Made by a program: the position numbers and the translations under genes. Below are positions 11,041 through 21,179 of a stretch of 64,000 nucleotides of DNA, in pieces; the first letter of the stretch is position 1; each line of letters opens with the position of its first letter. Below the pieces are notes generated by a model. That model was given only the letters and a program-made list of their open reading frames with translations, searched no databases and had not been told where the DNA came from. The DNA comes from Thelephora terrestris (lineage: Eukaryota > Basidiomycota > Agaricomycetes > Thelephorales > Thelephoraceae), in assembly GCA_015956445.1 (NCBI GenBank), contig WIUZ02000006.1:2046001-2110000 (forward strand), written 5' to 3'.

Positions 11041-11520
11041 TCACGACACCGGGACGACCACAACAGGCGGGCCAAAAATAGGCGGAGGGGGGGAAGATAA
11101 CATGACCCTGCTTCCAGATGCCACGGGTATCCTCTAAATCAATTGGGTGTTGGTAAGACCTGTCAGACGTCCAAGAATACCACGTACCTTGGTCTGAGAA
11201 GGGCCTGGGGCGACCACAACTTGAGGCGGCCCAAAAATAGGCGGAGGGGGGGAAGATAAGATAACACCATTTCCCCTTGCCGTGGACATCGTCTAAATTG
11301 ATTGGACGTTGATAAGTATTGTCAGACGTCCAAGAATACCACGTACCTCGATATGAGAAGAGCCTGGGGCGACCACAACTTGAGGCGGCCCAAAAATAGG
11401 CGGAGGGGGGGAAGATAAGATAACTTCTTTTCCCTTTGCCGTGGACATCGTCTAAATTGATTGGACGTTGATAAGTACTGTCAGACGACCAAGAATATCA
11501 CGTACCGGAGTCTGAGGAGG
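11041..11520 (-). repeat. 159-bp tandem repeat containing an exon and its intron, three copies
   Basis: Each unit holds a 105-nt exon (93 nt in the last copy, ended by TGA) and a 54-nt intron with donor GTACGTG and acceptor CAATTTAG. Exons A 11347-11451, B 11188-11292 and C 11041-11133 all begin and end in phase 0, so units can be added or lost without disturbing the frame. Confidence 0.85.
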
Positions 11521-13071
11521 GACTGGGGCGGTCGATGTGACCCGGATATCCTCGCTGTGGTCGAGGTCAGTGGACTGCGAAGGACGAAAACCGGCAGTAA
11601 AAAATTACAATGGATTCTGAAATGATGTTAGTGAGCATCTGCAGTGAATAGGAACCAAAAAAGACATACCTTGGCAAGTTTCGCAGGAAACTTTTTCGAC
11701 TTACGGCTTGTGTGATGGAATTCGGTCAAGGGGAAGGCCTCCTTGTCCTTCCCTTTGTAAGGCCCTCTGCGACGCTTGGAAAAGGTCTCGGAAGCACCTT
11801 CGGGCTCTTCATGCCCGCGCTTGGAACCTGTGGAGGCGTCAGATCCCTCTGTAACCGCGGCAGTGGTGTGAGGCCTGTTTTTCGGGTCGAGGCCGGGATC
11901 CGGTACGGGCGTCATCCGGGACCTCTTCCAGCTCCCGAAATAGTTGATCCAGAGGTGGTCAACCTTCCAGTGTCCCTCGCAAAGGCGGAGCCATCTGTAG
12001 GCTTTCTCGAACTTAGCCCGGAACCGTTCCTTCATGTCAAGGTCGAGATCCTTCCAATTGGTAATCGGCTCGCGGTTTCTGTGGAGACCTGTCCAATAGG
12101 CGAATAGATCCCCGCGAAGCGCTGCTTTGACGCCCTCGGATATATTGTTGCCGAATTGGTCCTCCATATATGAGCTGATCAACGGGGTCCCGGGATCGAG
12201 TTCGGCCGTTCCGAGATTGGCCCGCGCTGCTTGATATGTACCTTGTTCCCAGTGTTTGAGGTGTTTGAAGTTGGTTTGAAGTGGGGCAAAGGGGATGCCG
12301 TCAGAGTCAACCTCGGAATTCTGGGCGGCTGGATTTGATGCGATTTTGATGGCAATTTTGCGGATGTCGTCCTTGATTTCAGTAACTTGGTCAGCGATTT
12401 TGCGGATGTTTTTGTCGGTTGCGACAGCGTTGTGTTCGAGTTGGTTGACCACTTTATCGTACGCCTTGCTGAAAAAAGTAAAATCATTAGTAAAATTAAT
12501 TGATGATGTATACGTAACCTAAATAATCAAATGCGTACGTGACTTCCTCTAAGCGGCCCTCGGCTCGTGCGCATTTATTGTTGATGCGGTTTAATTCTTG
12601 CTCCAGTCGGCGAATCGTGGCGTTGACTGGTTCAGGACTATTTGATTCAATAGAAATGTGAGAACGGGTGTCGGGAGTGTCGTCGCGATAAGCGCGAGGG
12701 TGGAAGTTATTCGGTCCGTGATCTCGATGAGAGACGATAGATCCCGATCGACAAGTTACGGCGGGACTGCTTGATTCAATAGAAATATAAGAACGGGCGT
12801 CGGGAGGGTCGTCGCGATGAGCACGAGGGTGGAAGCTAGGCGTGCGATCGCGATGAGAGACAGCAGATCCCTTGCGATGAGAGACAGAAGATCTAGAGCG
12901 ACGAATAGCAGGGCTAGCAAGAAAATAGTCGTTGTGATCGTCCCCAGCCGAGACAGGAAAAGAGGGAGCACGAGACCGGCCGTCGAGAGAGTCAACAAAT
13001 TCAGAAGATCTATCTTCCTCAGACGAGATGGAGTAGACCGTCTGAGAATTCTTGGATGCCCCGGTGAACTG
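11041..13071 (-). CDS. Unknown coiled-coil/proline-rich protein with three duplicated exons
   Basis: Minus-strand exons 13071-12539, 12468-11670, 11574-11506, 11451-11347, 11292-11188 and 11133-11041 are phase-compatible (568 codons including the stop). The first exon carries two copies of a 37-residue unit (core VSHRD...FHPRA.RDD.PD.RS.ISIES.SP) and then a coiled coil (TIRRLEQELNRINNKC). The second has a charged coiled coil followed by a domain containing WTGLHRNREPITNWKDL and LRLCEGHWKVDHLW, a pattern I associate with uncharacterised agaricomycete proteins near transposons, then a basic stretch (KRRRGPYKGKDKE). The last three exons are tandem duplicates ending in SSPPPPIFGPP. Two TAG triplets lie just upstream of 13071, so a further 5' exon with the start codon must exist; I could not place it. 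Function unknown; nuclear location is a guess from the basic stretch. Confidence 0.6.
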
Positions 13072-13913
13072 CTACTATCTGGGTGGAGTCGGGACACGAC
13101 CAGAATAGCAGAAGTGGGGGTGAGGGGTCGCCGGTTGTGCAGAGGTCGGGAAGGGGGGAGAGGCTAGACAGAGGAGAGGGAACCACGGTAGGTCGCGACG
13201 TTGTCGGGACGAGAAGAGAAAACTCCGTACTAGCAAACTCCTGCTAGACGATGACGATGGGCTAGGGGGCTAGTGGAACTATGAGGCTAGTGGACTCGAT
13301 GTCAGAGCGAGGAGCTGGCGGTTTTCGATGATCAGGTCGTTCAGGCAGAAGGGAGAAGAGGTGTGAAGAGGCCCAGGGGTTTCTTGTTGGTTCAATTAGC
13401 TAGTACAGGGTATTTATAGGTAAAGACAGTGCGATCTATGCGAAAGAGATGGGAAAAGTAGGGAACAAATGGAGAAACGGTGGGAGAATAAGAACAGGTA
13501 GATAGAAAGGGATAAACGAGAGTCCGATGCAGGGTAGGGAGACAAACGGTTCGTCGAGAGGCCAGAACGAGGCTGGGACAGGTCTTACCGAGAGGATGGA
13601 GCGATCGTGAGAAACAGGACCGAAAGGGGAAATCTACGGGTTCGAGATCAAAAGATCGTAACCGGGCGGGAGAGCGGGAGCAGTCGAAGATGATTGGCGA
13701 GCGAGCGGGAACGAGTCGACACGTGTCTAGACTGAAGGGAACCGGACCGAGGGAGGGGACACGTCATCTCGCCGAGATAAGGGATCGGGAGATATCGGCC
13801 GATCACAACATCACGTGCCGTTCGGGGAGGACGGCCACAGAGGCAGAAACAGCGTGCGATGACGCGCGTCGAAGGGATCGTGGGAACGGCTTGATGATCG
13901 GGACGTCAAGTGG
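13072..13913. other. Upstream low-complexity DNA
   Basis: GGGA/CGGGA-rich DNA like that at 10.1-11.0 kb, presumably the 5' region of the unknown gene ending at 11041. No supportable gene. Confidence 0.55.
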
Positions 13914-14638
13914 CACTGGGGGCAAGGGGGTACTTACCCAGTGGGTACATTGTGAGTTCATTGTGGGTTTTGAAACCATTTGCCCAGTCATTACCCACCA
14001 GGTACTTTTTGGGTACTTTTTGAAAGATACCCATCAATTCGCCCGGATTTTACCCACTGGGTACATGGTGGGTACTTTGTAAAAGTACCCACTCAGGAAC
14101 CCAGTGGGTATTTTTTGAGTGAAACCCCTGGGTTCTTTCACAATTTACTTTCCAATATGCCCATCACAAACCTGAGCCACTCATTGAGAGTTCTTTCACA
14201 AAATACCCACTGATCTGATCAAAATGTACCCAGTGGGTTTTTTTCAAAGAACTCATAAAGAACTAACAGTGTGGCTCAGTTTTACCACAAACTCTCAAAG
14301 AACCCATTGAGTATCTGGTTGAGTACATTGTGATCAGATCAGTGGGTATTTTGTGAAAGAACTCTCAATGAGTGGCTCAGGTTTGTGATGGGCATATTGG
14401 AAAGTAAATTGTGAAAGAACCCAGGGGTTTCACTCAAAAAATACCCACTGGGTTCCTGAGTGGGTACTTTTACAAAGTACCCACCATGTACCCAGTGGGT
14501 AAAATCCGGGCGAATTGATGGGTATCTTTCAAAAAGTACCCAAAAAGTACCTGGTGGGTAATGACTGGGCAAATGGTTTCAAAACCCACAATGAATTCAC
14601 AATGTACCCACTGGGTAAGTACCCCCTTGCCCCCAGTG
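13914..14638. mobile_element. 725-bp CACTA-like palindromic element (MITE)
   Basis: Starts CACTGGGGGCAAG and ends with the complement CTTGCCCCCAGTG. The arms 13914-14222 and 14330-14638 are about 308 bp and nearly identical, so the element can fold into one long hairpin with a loop of about 107 bp. TGG stands immediately outside both ends, matching the 3-bp target duplication of CACTA/CMC-type transposons. It has no transposase. Inside, the short palindrome ACCCA(G/C)TGGGTA recurs many times. A CMC-type transposase such as the adjacent Plavaka could mobilise it, but that is inference. Confidence 0.75.
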
Positions 14639-14957
14639 TGGGCGTGACCCTCCTGTGACCGATCAAGGAGTCGTCGGCTCGCGTAGTCAGTAGCTAGCGA
14701 GGTAGGGAGGTAGGGACTGGGGACTAGCACTAGATTCGAAGGTCGCGCGAATAGACGGCGGGTCACCGGGCATAGTAAAAAAGTCGTAGACACAAGCGAG
14801 GAGACGGATTGAGAACGAGAGAGATGGAGGGAGGGAGGAAAAAGCGATAAGATAATATTTTCCGTTGGGGATAATGAAATCGCGTTCTCGAACCCCAGCC
14901 GATAATGCCGAGAATTATTTAATTAAATCTACTACGTCTGTTCGTCTTCTTAGGTAC
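14639..14957. other. Gap between the palindromic element and the Plavaka gene
   Basis: 3' flank of the Plavaka gene. I looked for a terminal inverted repeat matching the region beyond 20397 and found none by eye. Confidence 0.5.
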
Positions 14958-17231
14958 CTACGCTGAGTCAATTATATCTAATCCACTTTTTTCTACCATA
15001 TAATGATAATTACCCTGACCATTAAGAAGAAACGGAAAGGGTATCATAGCTACGACCGACAATATTGATCCAACATCGATGACCCGCAAGACGGCGTCAC
15101 CCTGGTACCTACACGCGACGAGAGTGTCGTTACTAACCTGAAGAAGATATTCATCAGGAGGGGAATAGGGCGAAACGAGCGCAAATGCTCGTGTCTCGCC
15201 ATCAAATGACTTCGTGAAATAGAATTTGACTTCCGCGAAGTGAATGACGTCTTGATGTAAGATCTGCGGTGTCTTTAGAATACATCCGTAATAGACTGCT
15301 AGAATAAGATCGCATACCTTGATATTGCGATCCGTTCGCGACATATCCGAACAGCGTTCTCCCTCCTTCCAACGAGACCTCGCGATCTGTCCGGTAGGTA
15401 ACTTCAGGCGCGCCCATCGACGCACAGTCCTTTGATCGATGTCCTCGGCGTCCCGGTCGTCGTGGAAAAAATTTTCAAGTGTCCTTCGTTCGGACGTAGT
15501 TAGATGATGGGGCGTTGCATCCTTCGGCCCTAGCAGTATATACCCTTCGTCTACTTCAATAGACCCTCTTGGATCGCCTTTGGGAAATTCTAACTCCGGC
15601 CACATAGCCATCAAGGCGTTGGTGGTTGCGACCCTTCTAGTTTGGGCCGCGAGATTCCGGAAGGGATTTGAAGGCTGCCGGAGAAGAGAGCCGAGATAGC
15701 CGATGACTCGTTCCATGGTCCATTGGGACGACAACGAGAGCGGTCCCAATCAATTTGTCTTGTACGTGAGGTGAGTCAGGGAGTGGACACACTGCCGGAC
15801 AAAGTGGAGTCTATTTTGATCACGATTACAATAGATGATCTCGAAATCGAGGACCCATTGCAGAAGAAGGCGATGCGCGTCCATCAATTGATCCCGGGAG
15901 ATATAACGCTGGAAGATGATGCGGATTCCCCGGACAAGTCGACAGAAGTGCTGGTAATATACGTCCGGAAGTATGTTGTAGAATACGCTAGGTCCTAGGC
16001 CGTAGAAATAAGTCAGCAGTTCCACGGCCTTGTAACCGCTCGAGATCTTCTCTTGCGGGTTTCGAGGGGGGTGACCGAAGGAAGTTGGGAGGAAAGGTGC
16101 AGCGTCTGCGACGGACTTGCCGTGTTGGACCCAAACGTCCCCGGTAAGAACCGCCCAAGGCCAGAAGGACGTGCTGTCAGGGCCACGAGCATCGGGGCGT
16201 GCAAGCCAGAGATCGAGGAGGAGGTCCGTCAAATTGATCAACGGCTGGTGCATCAGATCGCCGCCGAAGCAAGTAGGGAGAGGGAGGATACGAGGGATAC
16301 GAGTGAAGATGCTTGGTTTCACCATACCTGTCTTGCGGCGGCGTCGCTCGTATTCTGCCTGAGTGCGGGAAGTGATTAGCTTGTCCAAATCTCGCTTATA
16401 TTTGACAGGATCAGGAACCGGGAGACTGTTGACGTCAACATCATCATGCGAAGAAGACCGATGGTTCTCGTGCCCATGGGGTCGTAAGAGTGCCGGATAG
16501 TATTGCGGGCCATGGTGTTTATTCCTCCCTTTGAATCTACAAAGAAGTCGACACCCTTTACGACCATGGTGACCGACAGATCCGCTAACATCGCCCATCC
16601 CGATTGAATCCGCCAAGACTAGGAGGATGAATAGCCGAGATAATTGACGCTCTCGACTGAAAGCGTCCCAGATAGGTAATCCTTCCTTTTGAAGGGCGGA
16701 AACGTGAGCTAGGCCAGGAAATAGAAACGAGTCGATATCGCCGGGAGCTTGTGGGCCTGGAATCACGCCACCTGGGAGTATGTTTCGGATCTTGTAACGC
16801 TTATCAGGCGCGAGATCCACCAAGATCCAGATGTAGATCCAGACGTCGGATTTTTTGTTGTCACAGAGTTGGGCGCCGTCAAGAGATAGCAGAAGCACCG
16901 AATCGTATTTCTTGATTTTTCCTTCAGTCGCTAGTTTTAAATAATCGGCACCACACAAAATGTCGTCCAGTATAGTAGGGAGTTTGCCAGTTGCCTTGAG
17001 TTCCGCCAAAAGTTCCTCGGTCTTCCGCCAACGGTAAAGCATTGCCTCAGCCATCTGGGAGTTTTTCCAACGTGCCTGGAGTTGCGGACCGGCCGGGAAC
17101 GTAGTGAAGACCTTCCGAGGAACCTTCCTGAGACCCTCTGATTCTCGAAGTTCCTTCTGATCGTAGCGATGTTCCCCGCAATCCGGGCAACGCTCTAGAT
17201 CGGAATATGGGTGTCAGGGTTGTGGGCCTGC

Positions 17232-17855
17232 TTACTGTTTGTGGGGCGCTAGAGGATTAGCGGACGGGTGAGGAGTATCGGGTCGGGTTTTGAAAGGGGT
17301 GCCGGGGGTAGAGACGAGGGGAGGAGGAATATCAAGCGAGAGTGGTGACTCTGTTTGATATGGATGGACGGCCGAGTGATAGTCTTGGCAGAATTGATGT
17401 AATTGTTGAACGAACGGCTCGAAGTCTTGATCGCTGAGTCGTTCGAATTGAACGAGATATTCTATAATCGAATAAGGTAATTCAGTTGGGATGTCCCACC
17501 AAAGAACGATGAGAGCAGGACAATGAGTGTGAACGTTGGTGGTTAAATGAACTTTAGGAGAAGGGAAGTAGAAGGCGGGGCTAACACTGAAATAGACAGT
17601 TACTAGAACGCTCTCAGTGAGGTCTGAGTTCCAAAGGAACTGATGGTCTGCGCCTAGTAGGAACGGGGGAGAAGTGACTCCTGCGTCTAGGGCAGCAAAG
17701 GGACGATAATAAGGGAAATGAGTCAATAAACCGTTGGAGCGATTTACTTGGAGACTTCTGATGAGCTTATACTCCCAGATAGATCTCCGGGCGTCAGGAA
17801 CGTCGGGGCGTACAATAGGGCTGGTAGAGGAGAAAGGGTTAGGAGCACTGAACAT
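17232..17855 (-). CDS. Unknown protein nested in the Plavaka intron, minus strand
   Basis: A single open frame of 207 codons plus stop from the ATG at 17855 (MFSAPNPFSS). It lies entirely within the 2.3-kb intron of the transposase gene and on the same strand. The middle part is rich in aromatic and hydrophobic residues with repeated tyrosine/proline (FPYYRPF, FYFPSPKVH, LWWDIPTELPYS), then an acidic/helical part (YLVQFERLSDQDFEPFVQQL) and a proline-rich tail. I recognise no family. A GTAAGC donor at its stop codon invites joining to the next transposase exon, but the phases disagree, so I treat it as an independent gene. It is divergent from the gene at 18516, about 660 bp away. Confidence 0.45.
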   Translation of the reverse strand: MFSAPNPFSSTSPIVRPDVPDARRSIWEYKLIRSLQVNRSNGLLTHFPYYRPFAALDAGVTSPPFLLGADHQFLWNSDLTESVLVTVYFSVSPAFYFPSPKVHLTTNVHTHCPALIVLWWDIPTELPYSIIEYLVQFERLSDQDFEPFVQQLHQFCQDYHSAVHPYQTESPLSLDIPPPLVSTPGTPFKTRPDTPHPSANPLAPHKQ

Positions 17856-18182
17856 ACACTGGCAGGAGGATTCCTGTGGATATGAGTCAGAAAAGGTAAG
17901 ATACAAGGAGGATTCCTTGGCTTACTGGTTTATTTCGAGGTTGTGGTAGAGGAGTACAGAAGAGATTGAGAATGGGGAAAAGAAAGGAGCGAACGCTCTT
18001 CCTTATATACCCAGTCCTCTACATGATTAGTAATCCTACAAGGAGTCAAGCACGAGTCAACATGGTCTGTGCGTAGTTTAGGGCAGGGTGACGGAGTCAG
18101 AGAAGTGGGACTTAGGACGACTGATGGTAGGTACGGCTAGGGGAACAATAGGGGATGAGTCAATAGTAGTTAAATGGGGATT

Positions 18183-18305
18183 TCTCGTGTTTCATGGTAG
18201 TAATAGAAGGACACTGGGGATTTCCCATGATCGATGGGGAATTCTCAGGTTTCATGGTAGCAATAGAAGAGTGATGGGGGATTTCTCATGATTGATGGGG
18301 ATTTC
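18183..18305 (+). repeat. Two imperfect repeats of about 60 bp between the nested genes
   Basis: The motifs TTTCATGGTAGTAATAGAAG and GGGGATTTC.CATGATNGATGG occur twice. They lie in the shared upstream region of the two divergent nested genes, where they could act as regulatory repeats; that role is inference. Confidence 0.6.
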
Positions 18306-18414
18306 TCCGGGATTGATGAGATCGATTGGGGCTGAGGGTTCGTTTATCCTTTTTGGGAGTTAATTGGATAATGGTTCATTGTCTTCCCCTTTTGGCGTCT
18401 CATTGAGTCAGGTG

Positions 18415-18421
18415 TATATAA
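18415..18421 (+). promoter_or_regulatory. TATA box for the nested plus-strand gene
   Basis: TATATAA 95 bp upstream of the ATG at 18516, with a pyrimidine-rich leader in between. Confidence 0.5.
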
Positions 18422-18515
18422 TCCAGGGGGATTATTGGTCTTTTCCTCTCATCGTCTCTTTTCCACTCCCACAAACATCAACCACTCTTCCCTCTTATAA
18501 ACAACTCCTTCTACT

Positions 18516-19256
18516 ATGTCTTCCACCGTTCAGGCCACTGCTCTCAACGCCAACGCGGTCCCCTTCGACTTTTCTCCTTCCTTCGAGACCGACCGACCTT
18601 ATGAGGTCGAACAACATCTCTACGACACCCCCGCCAATATCGCTCATGACAATCAAGTCGCCGTCGACTTCCTCACCGCTCATAACGCCCCCGCCGAGTT
18701 CTGGGAACAAGCTGGGTATGAAGATCCCAGACTTTCTAGGCCTCAAGTCGAGGCTAGGCATCCTGGGGCCGTTCTTCTGTTGGACATGATGGAAAGGGAG
18801 AGGGAAGATAGGATTGCGAAGCTGGAGAAGCGGGTGGATCTCATGTACGTCATCATGAACAGTTTGAACGAAGATTTTTCTCACTTTGCCCTGGAACATT
18901 GGGGACCTTTCCAGGCGTCTCTCTTCCGATATTTCGGACACCAATGTCACGGATCCTATTGCACCGATCCCCCTGCTAAGTCCCCAGTCATCCCTTCGCC
19001 ACCGCCAGGATCAGGGCGTTCCTCTCCCTCCATCCCCTCCTTGGAGTCCTGCCCCAGTTCGCCAGATGGTGGAGAGGACCCACAAGAAGAAGACCCGCAA
19101 GAATCCGATGACTCGTTCTGGTCAACGTTGTCGTCCCTCCGACAAGTCACGACAGGTTCGGATGAAGTTGAAAGTGGAGGTGGCGGGTCTCCAAGACAGG
19201 TATGGGTTCGCATTAGTGAGCGAAGCCTTGTCGGACGTGCGGAGGGAGATGCATGA
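18516..19256 (+). CDS. Unknown protein nested in the Plavaka intron, plus strand
   Basis: An open frame of 246 codons plus stop from an ATG in good context (CTTCTACTATG). The N-terminal half is acidic and aromatic (FDFSPSFETDRPYEVEQHLYD), followed by a short coiled coil (EREREDRIAKLEKRVDLM) and a histidine/cysteine patch (FGHQCHGSYC). The C-terminal half is serine/proline/acid-rich and probably disordered. An alternative frame open to 19422 has a cysteine/histidine-rich end (CRECW, HRCPFAQDC) that looks coding, so an unrecognised intron near 19200 may switch frames; I found no donor/acceptor pair with the right phase. The gene runs antisense to the transposase gene inside its intron. Function unknown; possible transposon cargo. 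Confidence 0.5.
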   Translation: MSSTVQATALNANAVPFDFSPSFETDRPYEVEQHLYDTPANIAHDNQVAVDFLTAHNAPAEFWEQAGYEDPRLSRPQVEARHPGAVLLLDMMEREREDRIAKLEKRVDLMYVIMNSLNEDFSHFALEHWGPFQASLFRYFGHQCHGSYCTDPPAKSPVIPSPPPGSGRSSPSIPSLESCPSSPDGGEDPQEEDPQESDDSFWSTLSSLRQVTTGSDEVESGGGGSPRQVWVRISERSLVGRAEGDA

Positions 19257-20397
19257 TAGTTTGTATCATGACGTGTTGGGGTGTCGAGAATGTTGGGTAG
19301 ATCCGGTGACTCGGGTTTATTCGTATTGTCCTCAGAGCGTACATAACCCCCACCATTTTGCTCATCGTTGTCCGTTTGCACAAGACTGTGCTTGCGATGT
19401 AGATCCTTTCGTTTTGGTTTGAATTTGTAGTTCGGACTTGTCTTTCCTGTACTTTTAGCACTGCCAATAAGACCAATGTCTTTAACTATCTGTGTGATTT
19501 TGGTTAATATGTCACGCGTTCGTGACAATGGGCCGGTAAATCCAATACAGGTCTTGATGCACATGTGATGCTCCCAAGTAAGTAGCCCAGATAGTTTAGT
19601 CGCCCGCCGTTCGATTTGATAATGCGAGAGTAGCTTAATGTCGTCATAGCACCTCTGGGTGTTCTGGCGCACACTCTCATAAGCTTCCTGCGAAGAGGTC
19701 AACAGAGAGACGTAGTTCAGGAGGGAAAGCTTGAGGATGGGGTCGTCTGGAGGGATAGACTCGTGTTCCTGAGGCTCGAGCAGCTCCTCAAGCTCCTCGG
19801 GGTCAAATTGAGAAGCGAGGGTCGCCGTCCTAACCACCTCGATAAAGCGAAGAGCGGTGCGTATCTTGGGGATACGAGCCGGCGGAAACTCCTCCTCGGG
19901 CTCCGAATCTTGTCCAGACTCCTCCTCAGAACCACCGCTTCTGTTTCCCGACGGAGAGGGGGGGGCGGGAGGACCAGGAGGGGGACCGGGAGAAGAGGAC
20001 GGAGGACGCCGAGGGGAAGACGAGGAACCGGGCGTAGAAGTTCCAGACGTATGCAGAGGGCTCTGACGTCCCTGGAGGTGGTCCAATTCGTCCATATCTT
20101 CATCCTGTGCGAAACACGCTCAATGGACAACAAATGGATTAGATAACGTAGCACGCCCACCGAGTCTGATCTAGCCGCTCGATTACCGTCATCTTCTTGA
20201 TCTGACACATCTAAATGTTCCGTGTCGTCAAGATCCATGGGATCACTTGATGCGGGGCCAGGAGAGGGACTTTGTTGACCCTGACGGATATACCTCCTAC
20301 GCAGATTCCCTCCACCTGGGTTATGTAGGATGTAGGTAGATTTTACAACCCATCTATCTCCACCACATCGATGACACCCACACCAATGGTCCCTCAT

Positions 20398-21179
20398 TGT
20401 GCCACAGGAAGTTTTTTTTGGCCTTCCTTCGCGAAACAGAGGATGACGAGGCCAAATTGAGGAGATTTGGACTTAGATAAAAGTTTTTGTTGACGACGTG
20501 ATTATTTTTTTCGATCGCGTTGCTTCGAAATTCTATTAAAAATCACTGGTGTATGAAGCAGATGCTCCCATCAGCTTTGCACCTGTTTGGTTTGATCGTT
20601 CTAAACCTCATGAAGTACGGTTCGCGAGGAACGCAAAACGCACTATGCCTTCTACGTAGTCTACATTCGATGACTATTTGATTGGGGTGACTTAGGGAAT
20701 TAGTACTCTGGCAAATTCTATAAGACAATATGTAAGCGTGGGGTGGACGGACGGTGCAATGTCCGTACCCCATGTCGATCACGGAAATTGCCGTAGCTGA
20801 CTCGCGGCCAGCGGGTTTGCGAAGAGGTCTATATCCCGCCCGTTGAACGCTTCCCCTTCTGCCACATCCTCCTACCACAGTCGTCTTGAGTGCCTTTTCT
20901 CAAGATCCGTTGGCACCTCTGCTTGCGAGTTTTATTAGCCTTAACCTCGAATGGTTAGCACTCTTCTTCGCGATGTGACATGGCGCTCATGGGACATGGG
21001 ATTGGGGGCGATTTTAAGTTCTGGTAAGCAACAGCGCTCCCCCACAAGTTGACGCCATCGGTTCGCTAAACTTTATAGCAAATGAGGGTACCGTTCTTCG
21101 CGGTCGCTCTGTTCCTCCCCATCATTATCTACCACATCCACCATCCTGCGCTCAAGTCATTCCGCCACACAACCTGCCC
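20398..21179. other. Shared upstream region of the Plavaka gene and the next gene
   Basis: A head-to-head gap. I see no gene or clear terminal repeat. A T-run (GTTTTTTTTGG) lies at about 20410. Confidence 0.5.

Larger units (their letters stand above)
14958..20397 (-). pseudogene. Plavaka-type (CMC/CACTA-related) transposase, one nonsense codon
   Basis: Minus-strand exons 20397-20161, 20104-19516 and 17194-14958 (introns 56 nt and 2321 nt) give 1021 codons in one frame. Order: N-terminal zinc-ribbon start (CGCHRCGG), a proline/acid-rich linker, the region ending CIKTCIGFTGPLS, a second cysteine pair (CPDCGEHRYD) across the long intron, KVFTTFPAGPQLQARW, then the core domain with LLSLDGAQL, SDVWIYIW, ILPGGVIPGP, GSVGHHGRKGCR, PTCFGGDLMHQPLINL, and the C-terminal part with LGPLSLSSQWTMERVIGYLG. 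These are hallmarks of Plavaka transposases of mushrooms. One codon at 15752-15750 is TGA between KTN and LGPLS, where an arginine (CGA) would fit, so full-length product needs readthrough; everything after it stays in frame. This suggests very recent inactivation or a sequencing error. Role: cut-and-paste transposition in the nucleus. Confidence 0.85.

Noticed and set aside
13980-14572. Identical 77-codon frames in both arms of the palindrome
   Set aside because: They are mirror copies caused by the inverted repeat, start and stop at arbitrary points and resemble nothing.
17232-17294. Joining the nested gene at 17232-17855 to the Plavaka exon through GTAAGC
   Set aside because: The phases do not match; the exon ending at 19516 matches both phase and family sequence.
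18956-20095. Treating the 379-codon minus-strand frame as an independent gene
   Set aside because: Its first two thirds are the second Plavaka exon; the remainder reads into the long intron and antisense to the nested gene.
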